Below, one piece after another: positions 39,401 to 51,400 of a stretch of 64,000 nt of DNA (position 1 is its first letter; the number at the start of each line of letters is the position of its first letter). The notes below the pieces were generated by a model. The model ran no database searches, was not told where the DNA came from, and saw nothing but the letters and a program-made list of their open reading frames with translations. The DNA comes from Ichthyophonus hoferi. Its lineage: Eukaryota > Opisthokonta > Ichthyosporea > Ichthyophonida > Ichthyophonidae. A program made the translations under genes and the position numbers. Location of the stretch: NCBI GenBank assembly GCA_002751075.1, contig NAOQ01000302.1, positions 20,967 to 84,966 of the forward strand, given 5' to 3'.

Positions 39401-39642
39401 CACCCCAGTCTTCCTCTCATGAAGCTCCTGAAATGAAACCCTACGCAAGTGTTTCCAAAAAAAGCAACAAGGCTACCACCCCATTTGCTCCCAATCAATC
39501 AAAGTCTCCGTCAGCTGGTCAAAGCTTTGATTGGTCACCGGGTCAAAGCAGTAGCAACGTACATAAAGCCAAGGCCAAAAAGGGTGGAGCCCCTAGTGCG
39601 TTACCACCAAAGAAATCTGGAAAAAAGGGTAGAAAGAAATAG
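36490..39642 (+). CDS. TUSC2-like protein with upstream membrane segment (four-exon model)
   Basis: Exons 36490-36833, 38845-38955, 39154-39307 and 39409-39642 join in phase to 280 codons. The last three are firm: after a Ser/Lys-rich stretch they read ERKGTMFVDHDGDFANEFYE, then GLKPEGTVKLSHPTINPEIPV. This matches TUSC2/FUS1 (RRGSMFYDEDGDLAHEFYEE and LIPQGIVKLDHPRIHVDFPV), a small animal protein tied to mitochondrial calcium and tumour suppression. Unlike TUSC2, it continues after PVVL into ~78 residues ending in KKSGKKGRKK. Exon 1 encodes a basic start (MSRRRG) and two hydrophobic segments (about 33-49 and 75-95). It either stops at TGA (36835-36837) or is spliced at the perfect donor AG|GTGAGA (36834), which meets exon 2 in the right phase and fuses two Ser/Lys-rich linkers. 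If not fused, exon 1 is a separate 115-aa membrane protein and the TUSC2 first exon is unfound. Without splicing of the last intron, the protein would end 13 residues after PVVLQ. Confidence 0.65.
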
Positions 39643-40639
39643 AATGTGGTGCTGACATTTGTCTGGTGTGATGTTGACAAGTGGAGATTTGTGCCTGATT
39701 TAGGAGTTTGTAATACTAGTAACATTTGATTCTTTTGCTTCATGTCAACCGTATATATCTACAGATTTATATATACTTGTATGTGATTTACACTGCACAT
39801 GCATCTAACATGTTCATACGTATATTGACATACAAATTTGAATTAGTATTCTGCTCTCCTCCTTCTCTATCTATATCTATTTTTCACCAGTTGTTCACAT
39901 GCATTAAATACAACGTGTGTGGATGGACATGTACTATATGACTCTATGTATGTACAAACTCAATATTCTTATGTTGCAAACATTTATTTCTTTGGCTCAA
40001 TACGAATCAGTTAGTCGATCACAACATACGTACACATTTTTTTAAGTACACCACATGTCGAGCCAATATCTAGTTTGGTGGTTATGTTTTTTTTTGCATT
40101 CCAATATTTGCCTTTAGCTAGTGAGCTTTCATTCCAACCAATTGAGGCCGTGCCTTTTGTTGGCTTTGTAAACCTTTATTCCATTACACTATTGCTTTAG
40201 ACTGGGTCTTTGCCGAACCTAACTGATTATATTAAATCACTTTGATAATTTGAGTATAAATTAGCTTGCTGTATTTATAGTATACTTACTAAATACCCCT
40301 CTCCAATATGTGCACTTTCTATTCATTCTGTTTGTACTTGTTATGGGCAGAGTGCATATTGCCCCGATTGGTAAGATACGCATTTTTATTTATTTTAAAA
40401 GAAATATCAGTAGATTTACATCATAGCTAGTTTGTACCACAAGTATCATTCTATGGTCAATGGCTTGTTTACATAAAATGGTTTCCTTTTGACTAGGAAT
40501 TTAGTAGTGTTGTCTTAGTAACTTTTGTTCAACATTGTATTGTACCTTTGATAAAAAGAAAAGTATGGGACCATGTTTGATATATGTGTCCGTTCCCTCT
40601 GGACTGTTCGCGTGTCTGTATTTATAGTTCATCAAATAT
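39643..40639. other. Intergenic after the TUSC2-like gene
   Basis: No gene recognised. T-rich tracts, TA-rich simple sequence and scattered CCAAT pentamers. Confidence 0.4.
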
Positions 40640-40840
40640 TCTTCCATAACTAGTAGATTGATTCCTATCATGATATGCGGTATATGAAACACGAACATTA
40701 AATGAGGAAATTGGTTAATTCGCCATCTAAATGAGGACACAATAGTGTTTAAGTATTGCGGTAAGATCGGACAATTCTAGTGGGTCTCTTTGGCCTATCG
40801 TGAGTTGGATTAGCCAATAATGGTCTGTTCAAAGTTGTTG
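40640..40840 (-). repeat. LTR-like dispersed repeat copy
   Basis: ATATGCGGTATATGAAACA, ATTGCGGTAAGATCGGACAA, TTCTAGTGGGTCTC and ATCGTGAGTTGGATTAGCCA match 20250-20440 directly and 14240-14410 and 22010-22160 in reverse complement. Confidence 0.65.
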
Positions 40841-42939
40841 GGTGAAATTGATTGAATTTATCAGCATTATAGAATGAAATACTAAAATCAATAATAAGTA
40901 AATATAATATACTATAGAATAAAGGAATGGATTATAACTGTGCAGTGATTGGGACCGTCATGAATATTTTGAACAACTTTATTATAAATAACCTTATTAG
41001 TAGAAATATAAGGTATCAATGTATCACTATACTAACGATGATATTTAACTTGAATCAATCAGGAAAAATAATAATATATAGTGCAACAGGAGCCATAATA
41101 TATTTGGTAAAAATTCTCGATTATTCTAGTTGTTTGAGTATAGAAAACATCAACTGTGCTGTTGTTCTTTATGGTTGTAAACATGCAAATGATTTTAAAA
41201 CACCAACCACCAGGTTGACCAGCTGAAAGTATCAAAATTGATAGACCAAATCTAATCAGCAGGTGCCCAATCAGAGATAAAAATAGCCAGCTTTCTTTAA
41301 GAGGCTATGACCAAACAAAAGGAAACTTAAAAGGTAGGAAGATTTAGACTAGAGAATAGTAGCATATCTCCACACAAAACGTACACACATCCTTATTGCT
41401 GCAAGTACTATAGATACTCTCAGAACATCTATCTCATTGATATTGTTGATTTAAAAATAGAGATAACTGAAATAAATTTAATGGAGGCTACTACCATTGC
41501 AATTCAGTGGAGCAAATACTATTTGAAAATTTTACTTTATACAAGTAAACCAACATTGACCCTATAAATGGCTTCACCACAGCCACTTTGTTGATTCAGG
41601 TCAGATCCAATTTCCAATACAATATTATATACTACTATATATTATTACTATTTACATATAGACTATATTAAGGTAGAATTAATTTATTATATCAGAATAT
41701 CTAAATGTTAGAAGCAACTGTCATACAGTGCATCAAACCTTAGCACCCGATTAATAATATTCAAACTCAAGGCACAGCCAATAAGGCTTGACTATTATTG
41801 ATTGTTTAGTAGATAGTAAGTAACTGAACACAAAGAAAAACTTAACTATGAGTTCTAGTTAGTATAAAAGGTGCTAGCATTTTAAAACGGTTCTAACCAC
41901 AATGCAAGCGATTAGCTACACAAGACTGGCCCGGTCTTCTATGTAAAATATTCAACTAATATCAACAATTAATAAATATGTTATTGGCGAGCCCCAAAAC
42001 ACAGTATTATTGGTCTAGACATTACATACACGTCTTTAGAAGCATCCAATCAATGCACAGTATTACTATGCAGATAATTAGCATTTTAAGGTCTCTACAC
42101 CAGCATCTTATGCATATCAAAACCGCATCCAGATTAACTAATCCGAGCACTGCATCTCTGTTGATTGACAAAAACTCAGAATAAGCAGCTTTGCTATTTT
42201 TTCACCAACCAATCACTTGATTTGGAATGCCTTAAGACACAGCCAGGCCTTGAAGGAAAAGCTAATAATTTAAGAAGGGAGTCCTTCTCTACATATATTG
42301 ATAGAGGTAGATTCAACTTTGATCAGACTTGCAATAATTTTTATGTATTATTTGTCTTTATTAAGACTGGCTCTCTGAGCCAGAAAGTATTGAGTTAAAG
42401 CCATCCTCTGTTAGGGACACTGTCTCCACTACGGTCAAAAGTCATCAAAAAGCTTAGTATTGTACTAAAGTGCTTTAAAAGAAAAGCCATTCTTGATAGA
42501 TAAATGGTCTCCACGTGTCTTTTAGATAAAGATAAAAATCTTACCAAAATTTTCCCCATAAGTATCTTGTACTACAAAAAGATATTACATTAAAAAAAAG
42601 AGAAAACATTTAAGCTTTATTTCTTTCAACAATTATCATGTTCTTTTTTATTCCACTGAAAATAATTCTTTTTGAAAGGGGGACATGTTATATAATTGAG
42701 ATTATGTATACCTATGAACATCATATTCTATCTCATTAAATACTATTTGACTTAGGAGGCATAATTATGTGATCTAACTTAATCAAAGCCACTGAAAACA
42801 TGTTAGAATCATCTTACCCAGTTCAGCACTATCATTCCTGATTTAGCTCATGCTAGATTTAGCTCACACTTTTCCTGCTGGACAAGCCACTAAAATATTT
42901 TTCTTATAGTGACGTGTAAAACTGTGGCAAGATCGCTTA
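40841..42939. other. Repeat-derived and AT-rich DNA, no gene seen
   Basis: 41215-41300 is the inverse of the 25210 repeat segment. The frames at 40927-41226 and 42165-42398 look like chance or decayed repeat. No splice-bounded exons found. Confidence 0.4.
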
Positions 42940-43180
42940 CCACATACAAATAGGAAGGTTCAATCGAAGCCCAAATAATATGTAGATCAATGATCGTGGT
43001 TCAACATTAGTTTTGTTGCGTAATAATTAAGTTGCATAATAATTTAATTGCATAATATCTTTCAACCTGTTGGATTGTTTTGTCAATGAGATAGACGGCT
43101 AAAAGCCATTCTAGAAAAGAGACAAGTATAAATGTAAACTGCAATAGCCAATAAAGACCCGGGTCGACCAGCCCCCGTAC
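42940..43180 (-). repeat. Fragment of the LTR-like repeat
   Basis: GAAGGTTCAATCGAAGCCCA and AATAAAGACCCGG match 20220 and 20525 in the same order and orientation; the middle is rearranged. Confidence 0.5.
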
Positions 43181-44217
43181 ACACACAAATGCGGGGAACA
43201 TAGGATTTTGATAAATTTGATACTCCCTCCCTCTCTCAAAACGAATATAAGTTACAGAAAAACTTATGTCTTTACTTATTATTTTGAACAAAAACCAATA
43301 ACCTTCTAATTATATATATATAATTGCAGTGAATAAATAGGTAGAAAAATATTGAGTTGCAATACATATCAACCTCATAACCGGTAAGTGTTCCAAGTCA
43401 TAGCATAGTAATAATGTTACTCAAAGGTTCAAGATAGTAGTACTAGAATCAATATAGTTGGGTGGATCTTTTTTTTAAAAAATAAATAAATGGAAAAGCC
43501 GAATCAAACCCAAGTTGTCTTAATGGTGTTATAGATGTAAAATCCAAGTACTCGAGACTCGGAGTGAAACAACATGAATATCAAGCTGTATGAAAAAACT
43601 TGTGTCTGTAATAAAGTGTAAACATTCTTTCTCAGATATTATATTATCTATCCCGAGTTATGGTTTGTTGAGATAGACTCCTTTAAATAATTCCAATTAA
43701 ATACCTATAAGGAATATACCATACCAGCTTTATACTTTGAGTAATGTGAGAATCTGTAAATATAAATTAATAAATTATAACCTAATACAAGTCAACTATA
43801 AATAATTACAGATGTTAACAGTACTGAACCAATAGGTAAGTTTAAGCTATTTATAATATGCTACATATAGCAATAATGACTCAAATACCATTGGTTTATA
43901 GCTATAGGCTAAGGGTCACCACATTGATTCAATTAATGCCAACTATGGATCTGATAAGTATATAATTACTCCACACCAATATAAAAAAATTTATTGTAAA
44001 GGATGATATAAAATTAATAATTTAAAATATATTTATTCAAAAATATCAATGAAAAGTTGTTTATCTTCTTATTATTAAATATATATTTAATATATGTGCC
44101 AAGCTGGCCAGTTTTTCGGCATAACAAAGGCATATGAGCCATGATTTTTTTCGTTGTTGTTTAATTATATTAATATTGGTAATTAGTATTGGCTTAAATC
44201 AATCCGATAATATCTAG
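43181..44217. other. AT-rich intergenic, no gene seen
   Basis: TA-rich simple sequence (43305-43325, 44080-44095). No coding signal. Confidence 0.4.
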
Positions 44218-44320
44218 CCAATACTATTTTGTTGAAATTATCTAAAAACGAGTATAAAAATAATGGCACATGCTCATAATGCTCCCTTGTCCTTCTAGTT
44301 GTCTTTGGTTTTTGATCTTG
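44218..44320 (+). promoter_or_regulatory. CCAAT/TATA promoter-like site with a nearby splice donor
   Basis: CCAAT at 44218-44222, TATAAAA at 44253-44259, then a splice donor (CTT|GTAAGT) at 44320, as for a short 5' untranslated exon. Two exon-like blocks follow: 44391-44451 and 44556-44602 (reading VSCFYYIPPGQVRKW), and a possible acceptor at 44875. No start codon fits the frame that joins them, so a coding gene is not established; a spliced noncoding transcript or a relic is possible. Confidence 0.25.
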
Positions 44321-44602
44321 TAAGTGTAGTATTTTACTGGTTTAAATAGGATACAATAGTCTATGTGTTAAATCTTGTATTTTGAAGTATAGCCTTTAAT
44401 GATGCACAAATAGATAAAAAGAGTGACAGGAGCAAAAAAGTCTTCCTGGGTGAGCTCTTATAGGAAGAGTCTGATAACAAGGCAATAGACATTATTGTAA
44501 CCATTCCGTATTATATTGTACGCCTAAGTACTAACCATCATGATTTTTTTACCAGATGTTTCTTGTTTCTACTATATTCCTCCTGGCCAAGTTCGTAAAT
44601 GG

Positions 44603-46574
44603 TAAGCATTATACTCCCCTACCTACTGCTCTTTATCAAAATTGGTTTTCTTGTTAGTTTTATTTTCAACATTCTATTCTTTTACAAGCAAACTCTATGG
44701 TGTAGCATTTTCAGCTAACCGTGTACAGCCAAGTGATTCGAACATTTTCACGTGACAAGCAAAAAAATATGTCTTGTGTGATGGTGATAGGAAGATCTGA
44801 TGGTTAATGTGTTTCTCCTGTTAAACTTGGTTTTGTTTAGAAGGTATCTAACAAAGTTACCTTACTCAATGCAGGTCAAACAACTTCTTACTTTGACTGG
44901 TGTATGTGTCATGCTTCGCTCCTTTTATTTTCTATCATACGTATTCATTTATGGGTTGCTCTCTCATTCATATGAATGAAATAATGGCTTCAACGTTCTC
45001 GACTATAATAATAAATAAAGTTAAAATAATAAAATCGTGCTGTTCTTTTTTTGCTGGTATTCTGTCCTTAGGCTGTGCTTATTTAACCGAGTGTGCTTTT
45101 TTGGGATAAATTTTGATAGGCAAATATGCTTTAGTTGCAGTTTTAAACCAAATTTTAAATTATTATTTATTTTATTTTTAGTTTAATGATAGAATAATAT
45201 TCCTGTCTGTTATTGAAATAGGATATTTTTATTTTTCGGTAACTATTAACAGTCGCTTAGATATTAAATAGTATTATTTATGTTTTTAAATGTTTATACA
45301 TTCTTTTTCTGGAGAAACTTGAATATTATTGGCTTTCATTTTCCATATATGTTCATAGAGGTTTAAATTAGCGTCTTTAGGGGTAGCTCAGGTTTGATTT
45401 AAATTTTAATTATTTTGAAGACATACGCGTATTCTGGAGGAGAAATCTACTTTCATTTTTATATTCTTCTAAAGTCTGGTTTTTAGTTTTATGTTTAACA
45501 CACTGGATACCATCGCACTTTACTGGCAATGGTTTGTGATAATAGATAGCTACACGCTAGTCTTGCCTGTTTTGCAAGGTATACTTCCATTGGCCTAATC
45601 AACTACAACAGACCAAATTACTTTATGTGTGCAAGCCACTATACAATGAATGGTTTATTTTAAAATATATTATGTGGTGATAGGTTTGTCAAAAACCAGT
45701 CTAGTATAATAAATATAGCTACGTCATAGGTCCCACATCTGGTTATCCTGCACTATATTGTATAAAGCTCCCTTGCCTTTAGTTCATCCATACTTGCTAT
45801 GTATCTGCCATAATGGGTGACAACACAGGGGGATGTTAACCCAGCAAACCAATGATTTCAGTTGATTAAAGACTAGAATTTTAAATTAATAAAATAAACG
45901 AATATATTTCTATGTACATAGATTGCAACACGTGCATTTCCTCATTAAATTTTAATGATAATATATATTACTGAATCTATTCATTCAGACTATCTTAAAA
46001 AGCATTAAATTTTTAACAATATCTAATATCCTATGAAAGGGGGAATATACAGCACGTAGATCTGCATTGTTTAATAATATTTCGAACAGGTCCACCAGGG
46101 ACCAAAGAATAAATGGGTCAGAGGTAACCAATCAATGGCTGCCAGGGTACTAAATATAAGTAATTATAATTAATTGTCATTAAGACAGACAAACAGATGG
46201 ACAGACGGACTCCATACAGGTATGAACAATTGTATAATGAGAGATTTGATTGCCTAGTGAATACGGCTTAACAAACCACATTCGTCATAATTTACAAGCC
46301 AATTAATTATGTTCTTTAAAACATGGTAGCGAGTTCATACGTGCTTTAGGATTTTGAATTTATACAGTCATATCTATAGATGATAACGACCAATAAAAGA
46401 AGGTCATTCTATATATTTAAATGATTTTAAACTAATAAACACATGAACATATATATTCAAATAATATAAAGAAATATCAGATAAATAATAATCGGTGTTG
46501 CAGTAACAGGACAAAGATATCCATCTATCTACATAAGTACATATGGGCATATTTAAGTGAGTGAAGACAGTTCC
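44603..46574. other. No established gene; second TATA-like site at 45761
   Basis: TATAAAG at 45761 is followed at once by GCTCCCTTGCCTTTAGTT, which resembles GCTCCCTTGTCCTTCTAGTT at 44281. A CRE-like TACGTCA lies at 45719. ATGGGTGACAACACAGGG at 45813 opens only nine codons. The remainder is AT-rich without coding signal. Confidence 0.3.
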
Positions 46575-48411
46575 TTAATGAATTACCACTGCCCAAGTGT
46601 ACACCCCCAACGTCAGAACCATGACTGCTTGCCCAGCCAAAACGGAGAGGAAAGCATAGGTATAGGCAGTAGTGGGCTTCTTGAGACTGCTAAGTTCACC
46701 TGAGAAAGTAAGTTGACGTCTTAGTATAATAGTAAGGTAGTAAGGAGAAGAAAGGACAATTAATATGTATGAATTAATAAGACCGTAGGACAGAAACAGA
46801 AAAATAGCAAAACCTTTTCAGGTTGCTATATATATATAAGGAGGGAGAACTTACTTATAAAGGTAGATACAGTAGTCAAAGATCCACAGAAGCCATCGTC
46901 AATTCCACTCAATACACCCTTAGACCTGTGGTTATAAGAATATTAATTAATAATTACTTTGACGTTACAGACATTAAGTAAGAAATAATGCTTGATATTG
47001 GTTGTACAAGAGAGAGGGGTCCTGTGACATACAACCAATCATATATCATATTCAGTAACCACAATTTTCCAATAGATTCTTATGTAGAACGTGGTGAGAG
47101 AAAAGGAGAGGAAAAGAACCAAACAAAGAAAAACAAAATAATAAATAAATAGTTAGAGAGAGGGAGAGGGAGACACATACACAGGACCGTAATGTACTTC
47201 ATGGTTCCAGATGGAAACCAGGCCATAGACAACACATCCAAGTACATTAGCTGCAAATGTCCCATAAGGTCTCTCGGGGCGGTTAAGATACTTGCCCAGA
47301 TAGAAGCGGATAAGCACACCTATGGGCCCATATATATATAAACATAAGTATACGTATATCTGAGAGTATGTTGAATGGTTTTCTCAAACACACCTTGATA
47401 TACCCCCACTATTGACATCCGCTCTATATATATACTTACACACACACATACACACAACCCACGCAGGGTTCCTCAGTATCCTACCTGTATGTTTATATAC
47501 CCCACCCTGCCTCTATCTCTGGTATGTCTTCACTGCTGTGTTATTATATTTATGTATGTATATAATCTCCCCTTACATCCATTTAATACTTTTAATAGAA
47601 AATAGTATGCCTATGCTATTAAAATTAAACTTAAAATTAAAGTAGAGGTGGAGAGCCCCATATAAAGAGAGGAGATAATAGGTGATTGGGCACATAAAAA
47701 AATACAAACAGCCAAATAACTAAATAAATAAAATAGTAAAAACAACAACAAAATAAGCTATATAGGTAAGTATACCACATAATTACAACAGGGAAAAAAA
47801 CAATTGAGAAATATTTATCAAACAACAACAACCATAACAATAAAGCAACCGACTATCTTACCAATGGGACCCCAAATGAGAGAGAAGAACACGTCCCATA
47901 CACCAAAGACCCCTAAAGGGACCAGACACACTGCCATGACTGTGACTAGTTCAATAGACACTACTAGGTACTCATGGCGAGAATAGAATGATAGTAGGCC
48001 TCCCATAGCTCCTATAGGGATGGGTATAGGTATAGGTAGGGGTACATGTATGTATGTGTGTATGTATGAACGTATGTATATGAATGTATGTATATATGTA
48101 TGCATATGCGTATAGAATGAGAATGAGTGTGCGAGCCCAGGAAATAAAGCAAGTGAAGTAAAGAGATGATAGAGGGGTATAAGGGCTATGATCACCTGGA
48201 AAATCTAGTTCTAAACAACTTAAACAAAACATTCTATACATACACTAACCACACTAAGGTGTAAGATGAAAGAAGGACTATGTAGAAGGGGATAAATGTG
48301 TTGTAGATATTGGAAGCTACAGGCACATACACATATACATACACATGATATTTAATTTCTTACCCCACCTCCATCTAATAAGAGCCGCCATATAAAATTC
48401 ACATACCAGAT

Positions 48412-48444
<33 letters not shown>

Positions 48445-51400
48445 ATGTAGTTATGATAATAGAAATTGACAATGCAAAGCACTAATAAATATAACAAGAA
48501 ATAATAAGTATAACTATATATATGATTATAACTGACTGTTATAACTTTGGTAAAACAAATTCATATCAATAGTGGAGTATATTTGACATAATTCAATCGA
48601 TTATAGTTAATATTAGGTCAGACCCAACCACAAACAAATACATGCTTATATGTATACTTTTTTATTCTTTATCCTCCTCACCTTCCATCTACCCACCCAA
48701 TAAGAGCATGCCCCTATCAAATTAAAATACCTGAATAAAGATCCTCTCTCAGAGGGCTTTGAGCAAAGGGTGATATCGCCTTTGCCAATGATCGTCCAAA
48801 GAAAAATGCACCATAGGCCACTGTAAAACCAATCCATATAATGGAAACATAGGATAGCACACGATAGTCATTGCCTCTGTCTTCATAGATAGAGTTGGGA
48901 AACCGTACTACCAAGGTCAGTGCGTCAGCCATCCAGGAGGAGAAGGTAGTACAACTACCACACAGGGCTGTACCTAATCCAACATAGAAGTTGGGGTGAC
49001 TATACAGAGAGAGGGAGAGGGAGAGAGAGAGAAAGAAAAGGGGGCATGCATTGAAATAGTAATACTTGTATATATGTATATGGGTGTGTATGAGTACAAA
49101 TGTAGATAGGTAAGTAATCAAGATATAGCTATATAAAGGTAGTATAGACCTGCTCCACACATAGATGAAACATTGAATGCAATGACTAGCCTATAGTAAA
49201 CAATTATTAAAAAATCAATAAACCTGAAAACTCTACCCATGACAAGAAACATAAATTTTCATAATTGGCCTATCAGTGCAATGCTTTAATAACAAATAAC
49301 CAATCAAGCAGGGTAAGGTACAAGTACATACTTAGGATTGATTGCAGGCTTATGTTCCAGGATAAATCCCATGAATAGGGACCCAAACATCTCTGCATAG
49401 AGAGCCGAGAAGAAGCCGGTGCTCGTGTATCTCTAGATGGTAGAGGAGGAGAGGGAGAGGGAGAGGGAGAGGGAGGGACAGGTTAGGTAGGGCAAGGAGC
49501 GGTGAACGGAGAGGTGAAGGGTATGGATATAGCTTATAGTATGATGGTATGTAAGTACATTATATAAATGGTATCAGTTATCTTGCACCTATTGTGTTAA
49601 CAAATGCTCTATTCATTCTACCTACCTCCTTCTCTCTACTAGGTATATAACAATAATCAGTAATAGACAATTAACATGGTAACAGTGTTCGTAAGGCTAC
49701 ACTAATATTAATAGTATAATATACATCTTATAATATTCTTGAAAGGCTTGCTATTGTGTATTATAACACAGACTATTTGTTCCTCTACAGGTATGAGTGT
49801 ATGTGTTGGGTTGTTTTATCTGAAGGATGAAAATGTTTTGTAAGATGAATATGTATATTGTATATTGTAGATATTACATACACCAAGGCATAAACTAAAA
49901 GAGTATTGAGGTGAGAGAAGGGTAAAGTGGTTTTATTATAGAGATAGGGAGCCCAAATACATACAGCTATCTTGGTGGTGTAGATACGAATTAGTACTCC
50001 AATATAGTTCCATACTATAACATGGGCTAACATCTCAGCAAAGTCCACAGCCTGATTGGATAACTCATTATAATAAGTTATCAAGTACCAATGATTGAAA
50101 GATAATTTTAGTAAGTGGTAGTATGTGAAAGACTGCTAATCTTACGTGATCTACATACCTTTATATGGTAGGTGTATTTAGAGTAATTATACTTCATTTA
50201 ATATTATTTCCAATTATATTGCATTTTGGGTCAATCACCATGCCTATCGGTAATACAGACGTACAGATTACATCATATTTGCCTATATATAAACCAGAAA
50301 AATAGCCTTATATGTTTACCTGANNNNNNNNNNNNNNNNNNNNNNNNNNNNNNNNNNNNNNNNNNNNNNNNNNNNNNNNNNNNNNNNNNNNNNNNNNNNN
50401 NNNNNNNNNNNNNNNNNNNNNNNNNNNNNNNNNNNNNNNNNNNNNNNNNNNNNNNNNNNNNNNNNNNNNNNNCTTTATATGGTAGGTGTATTTAGAGTAA
50501 TTATACTTCATTTAATATTATTTCCAATTATATTGCATTTTGGGTCAATCACCATGCCTATCGGTAATACAGACGTACAGATTACATCATATTTGCCTAT
50601 ATATAAACCAGAAAAATAGCCTTATATGTTTACGTAAATTAACTTGATAAAAGATGCACTAATATTCTAGGGCATACACACATAGGTTAGTTGCAATTAT
50701 TTATGCACTAATAACACATCAAAATACGTGATAATAAAGTAAAGTAATACAAAATAATTCCAAATTAGGCTAAAAAGAGGTAGGTTGTGAATGATTGGCA
50801 GAGAAAATAAATACAAGGTTCCTTGGGACTAAACATCCTAGTAACAAATAAATACTCGTAACTACTGAGGTAAACCAAATACGGCATTTCGTGAGCCAAT
50901 AGGAAGTGAAGAAACGAGAACACGAATCAAAAGGGAGTAAATAATGTCTTAAATAGTAATAATATAATGTAATAATACAATTATTGACAACAGCCTAGTC
51001 CTACTATCTTACTACGCATGTTATGCTATATATATATATATATATTAATTTAGTATCTTTTTCAAACCCATTATCAACCTTACTTACCCCATGCCCACAA
51101 TTTTCTCTAGAATATAGATAAATACAACCATATACCTAGTATTAAACAGAAAAGAAAACAACAACACATGCATTTAACAATACACATTCTTCTATCCTAC
51201 TACCTATTATTCTACACTGACACATACCCATGATGGTTTTTTTTTAATTTCAATGACTTTGGGTGGTTCCAAAGCCTCGGAGTCCTTGGTGGGGGTCTTG
51301 CACATCTATATATGTAAGTCTTTGTTAATAAAAGGCTGTGCCAAAGGTAAGTAGTTCTTTTAAAACAACAATTAAACAAAGTGTAGCTATGAGAACATTC

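Noticed and set aside
40927-41226. 99-codon plus-strand frame
   Set aside because: Lies between two repeat fragments, AT-rich hydrophobic composition, no recognised motif.
43495-43560. tRNA T-loop-like sequence on the minus strand (GGGTTTGATTCGGC)
   Set aside because: No D-arm or A box at the right distance and no acceptor pairing; at most an old SINE fragment.
45380-45450. tRNA-like D-arm (GGGGTAGCTCAGG)
   Set aside because: No matching T-arm, anticodon stem or acceptor stem follows at tRNA spacing.
47412-48241. Hydrophobic frames with HTHIHT- or YIYTYI-like runs
   Set aside because: Translations of CA/TA microsatellites in FEX introns; only the splice-bounded parts (for example 47862-48011) are real.
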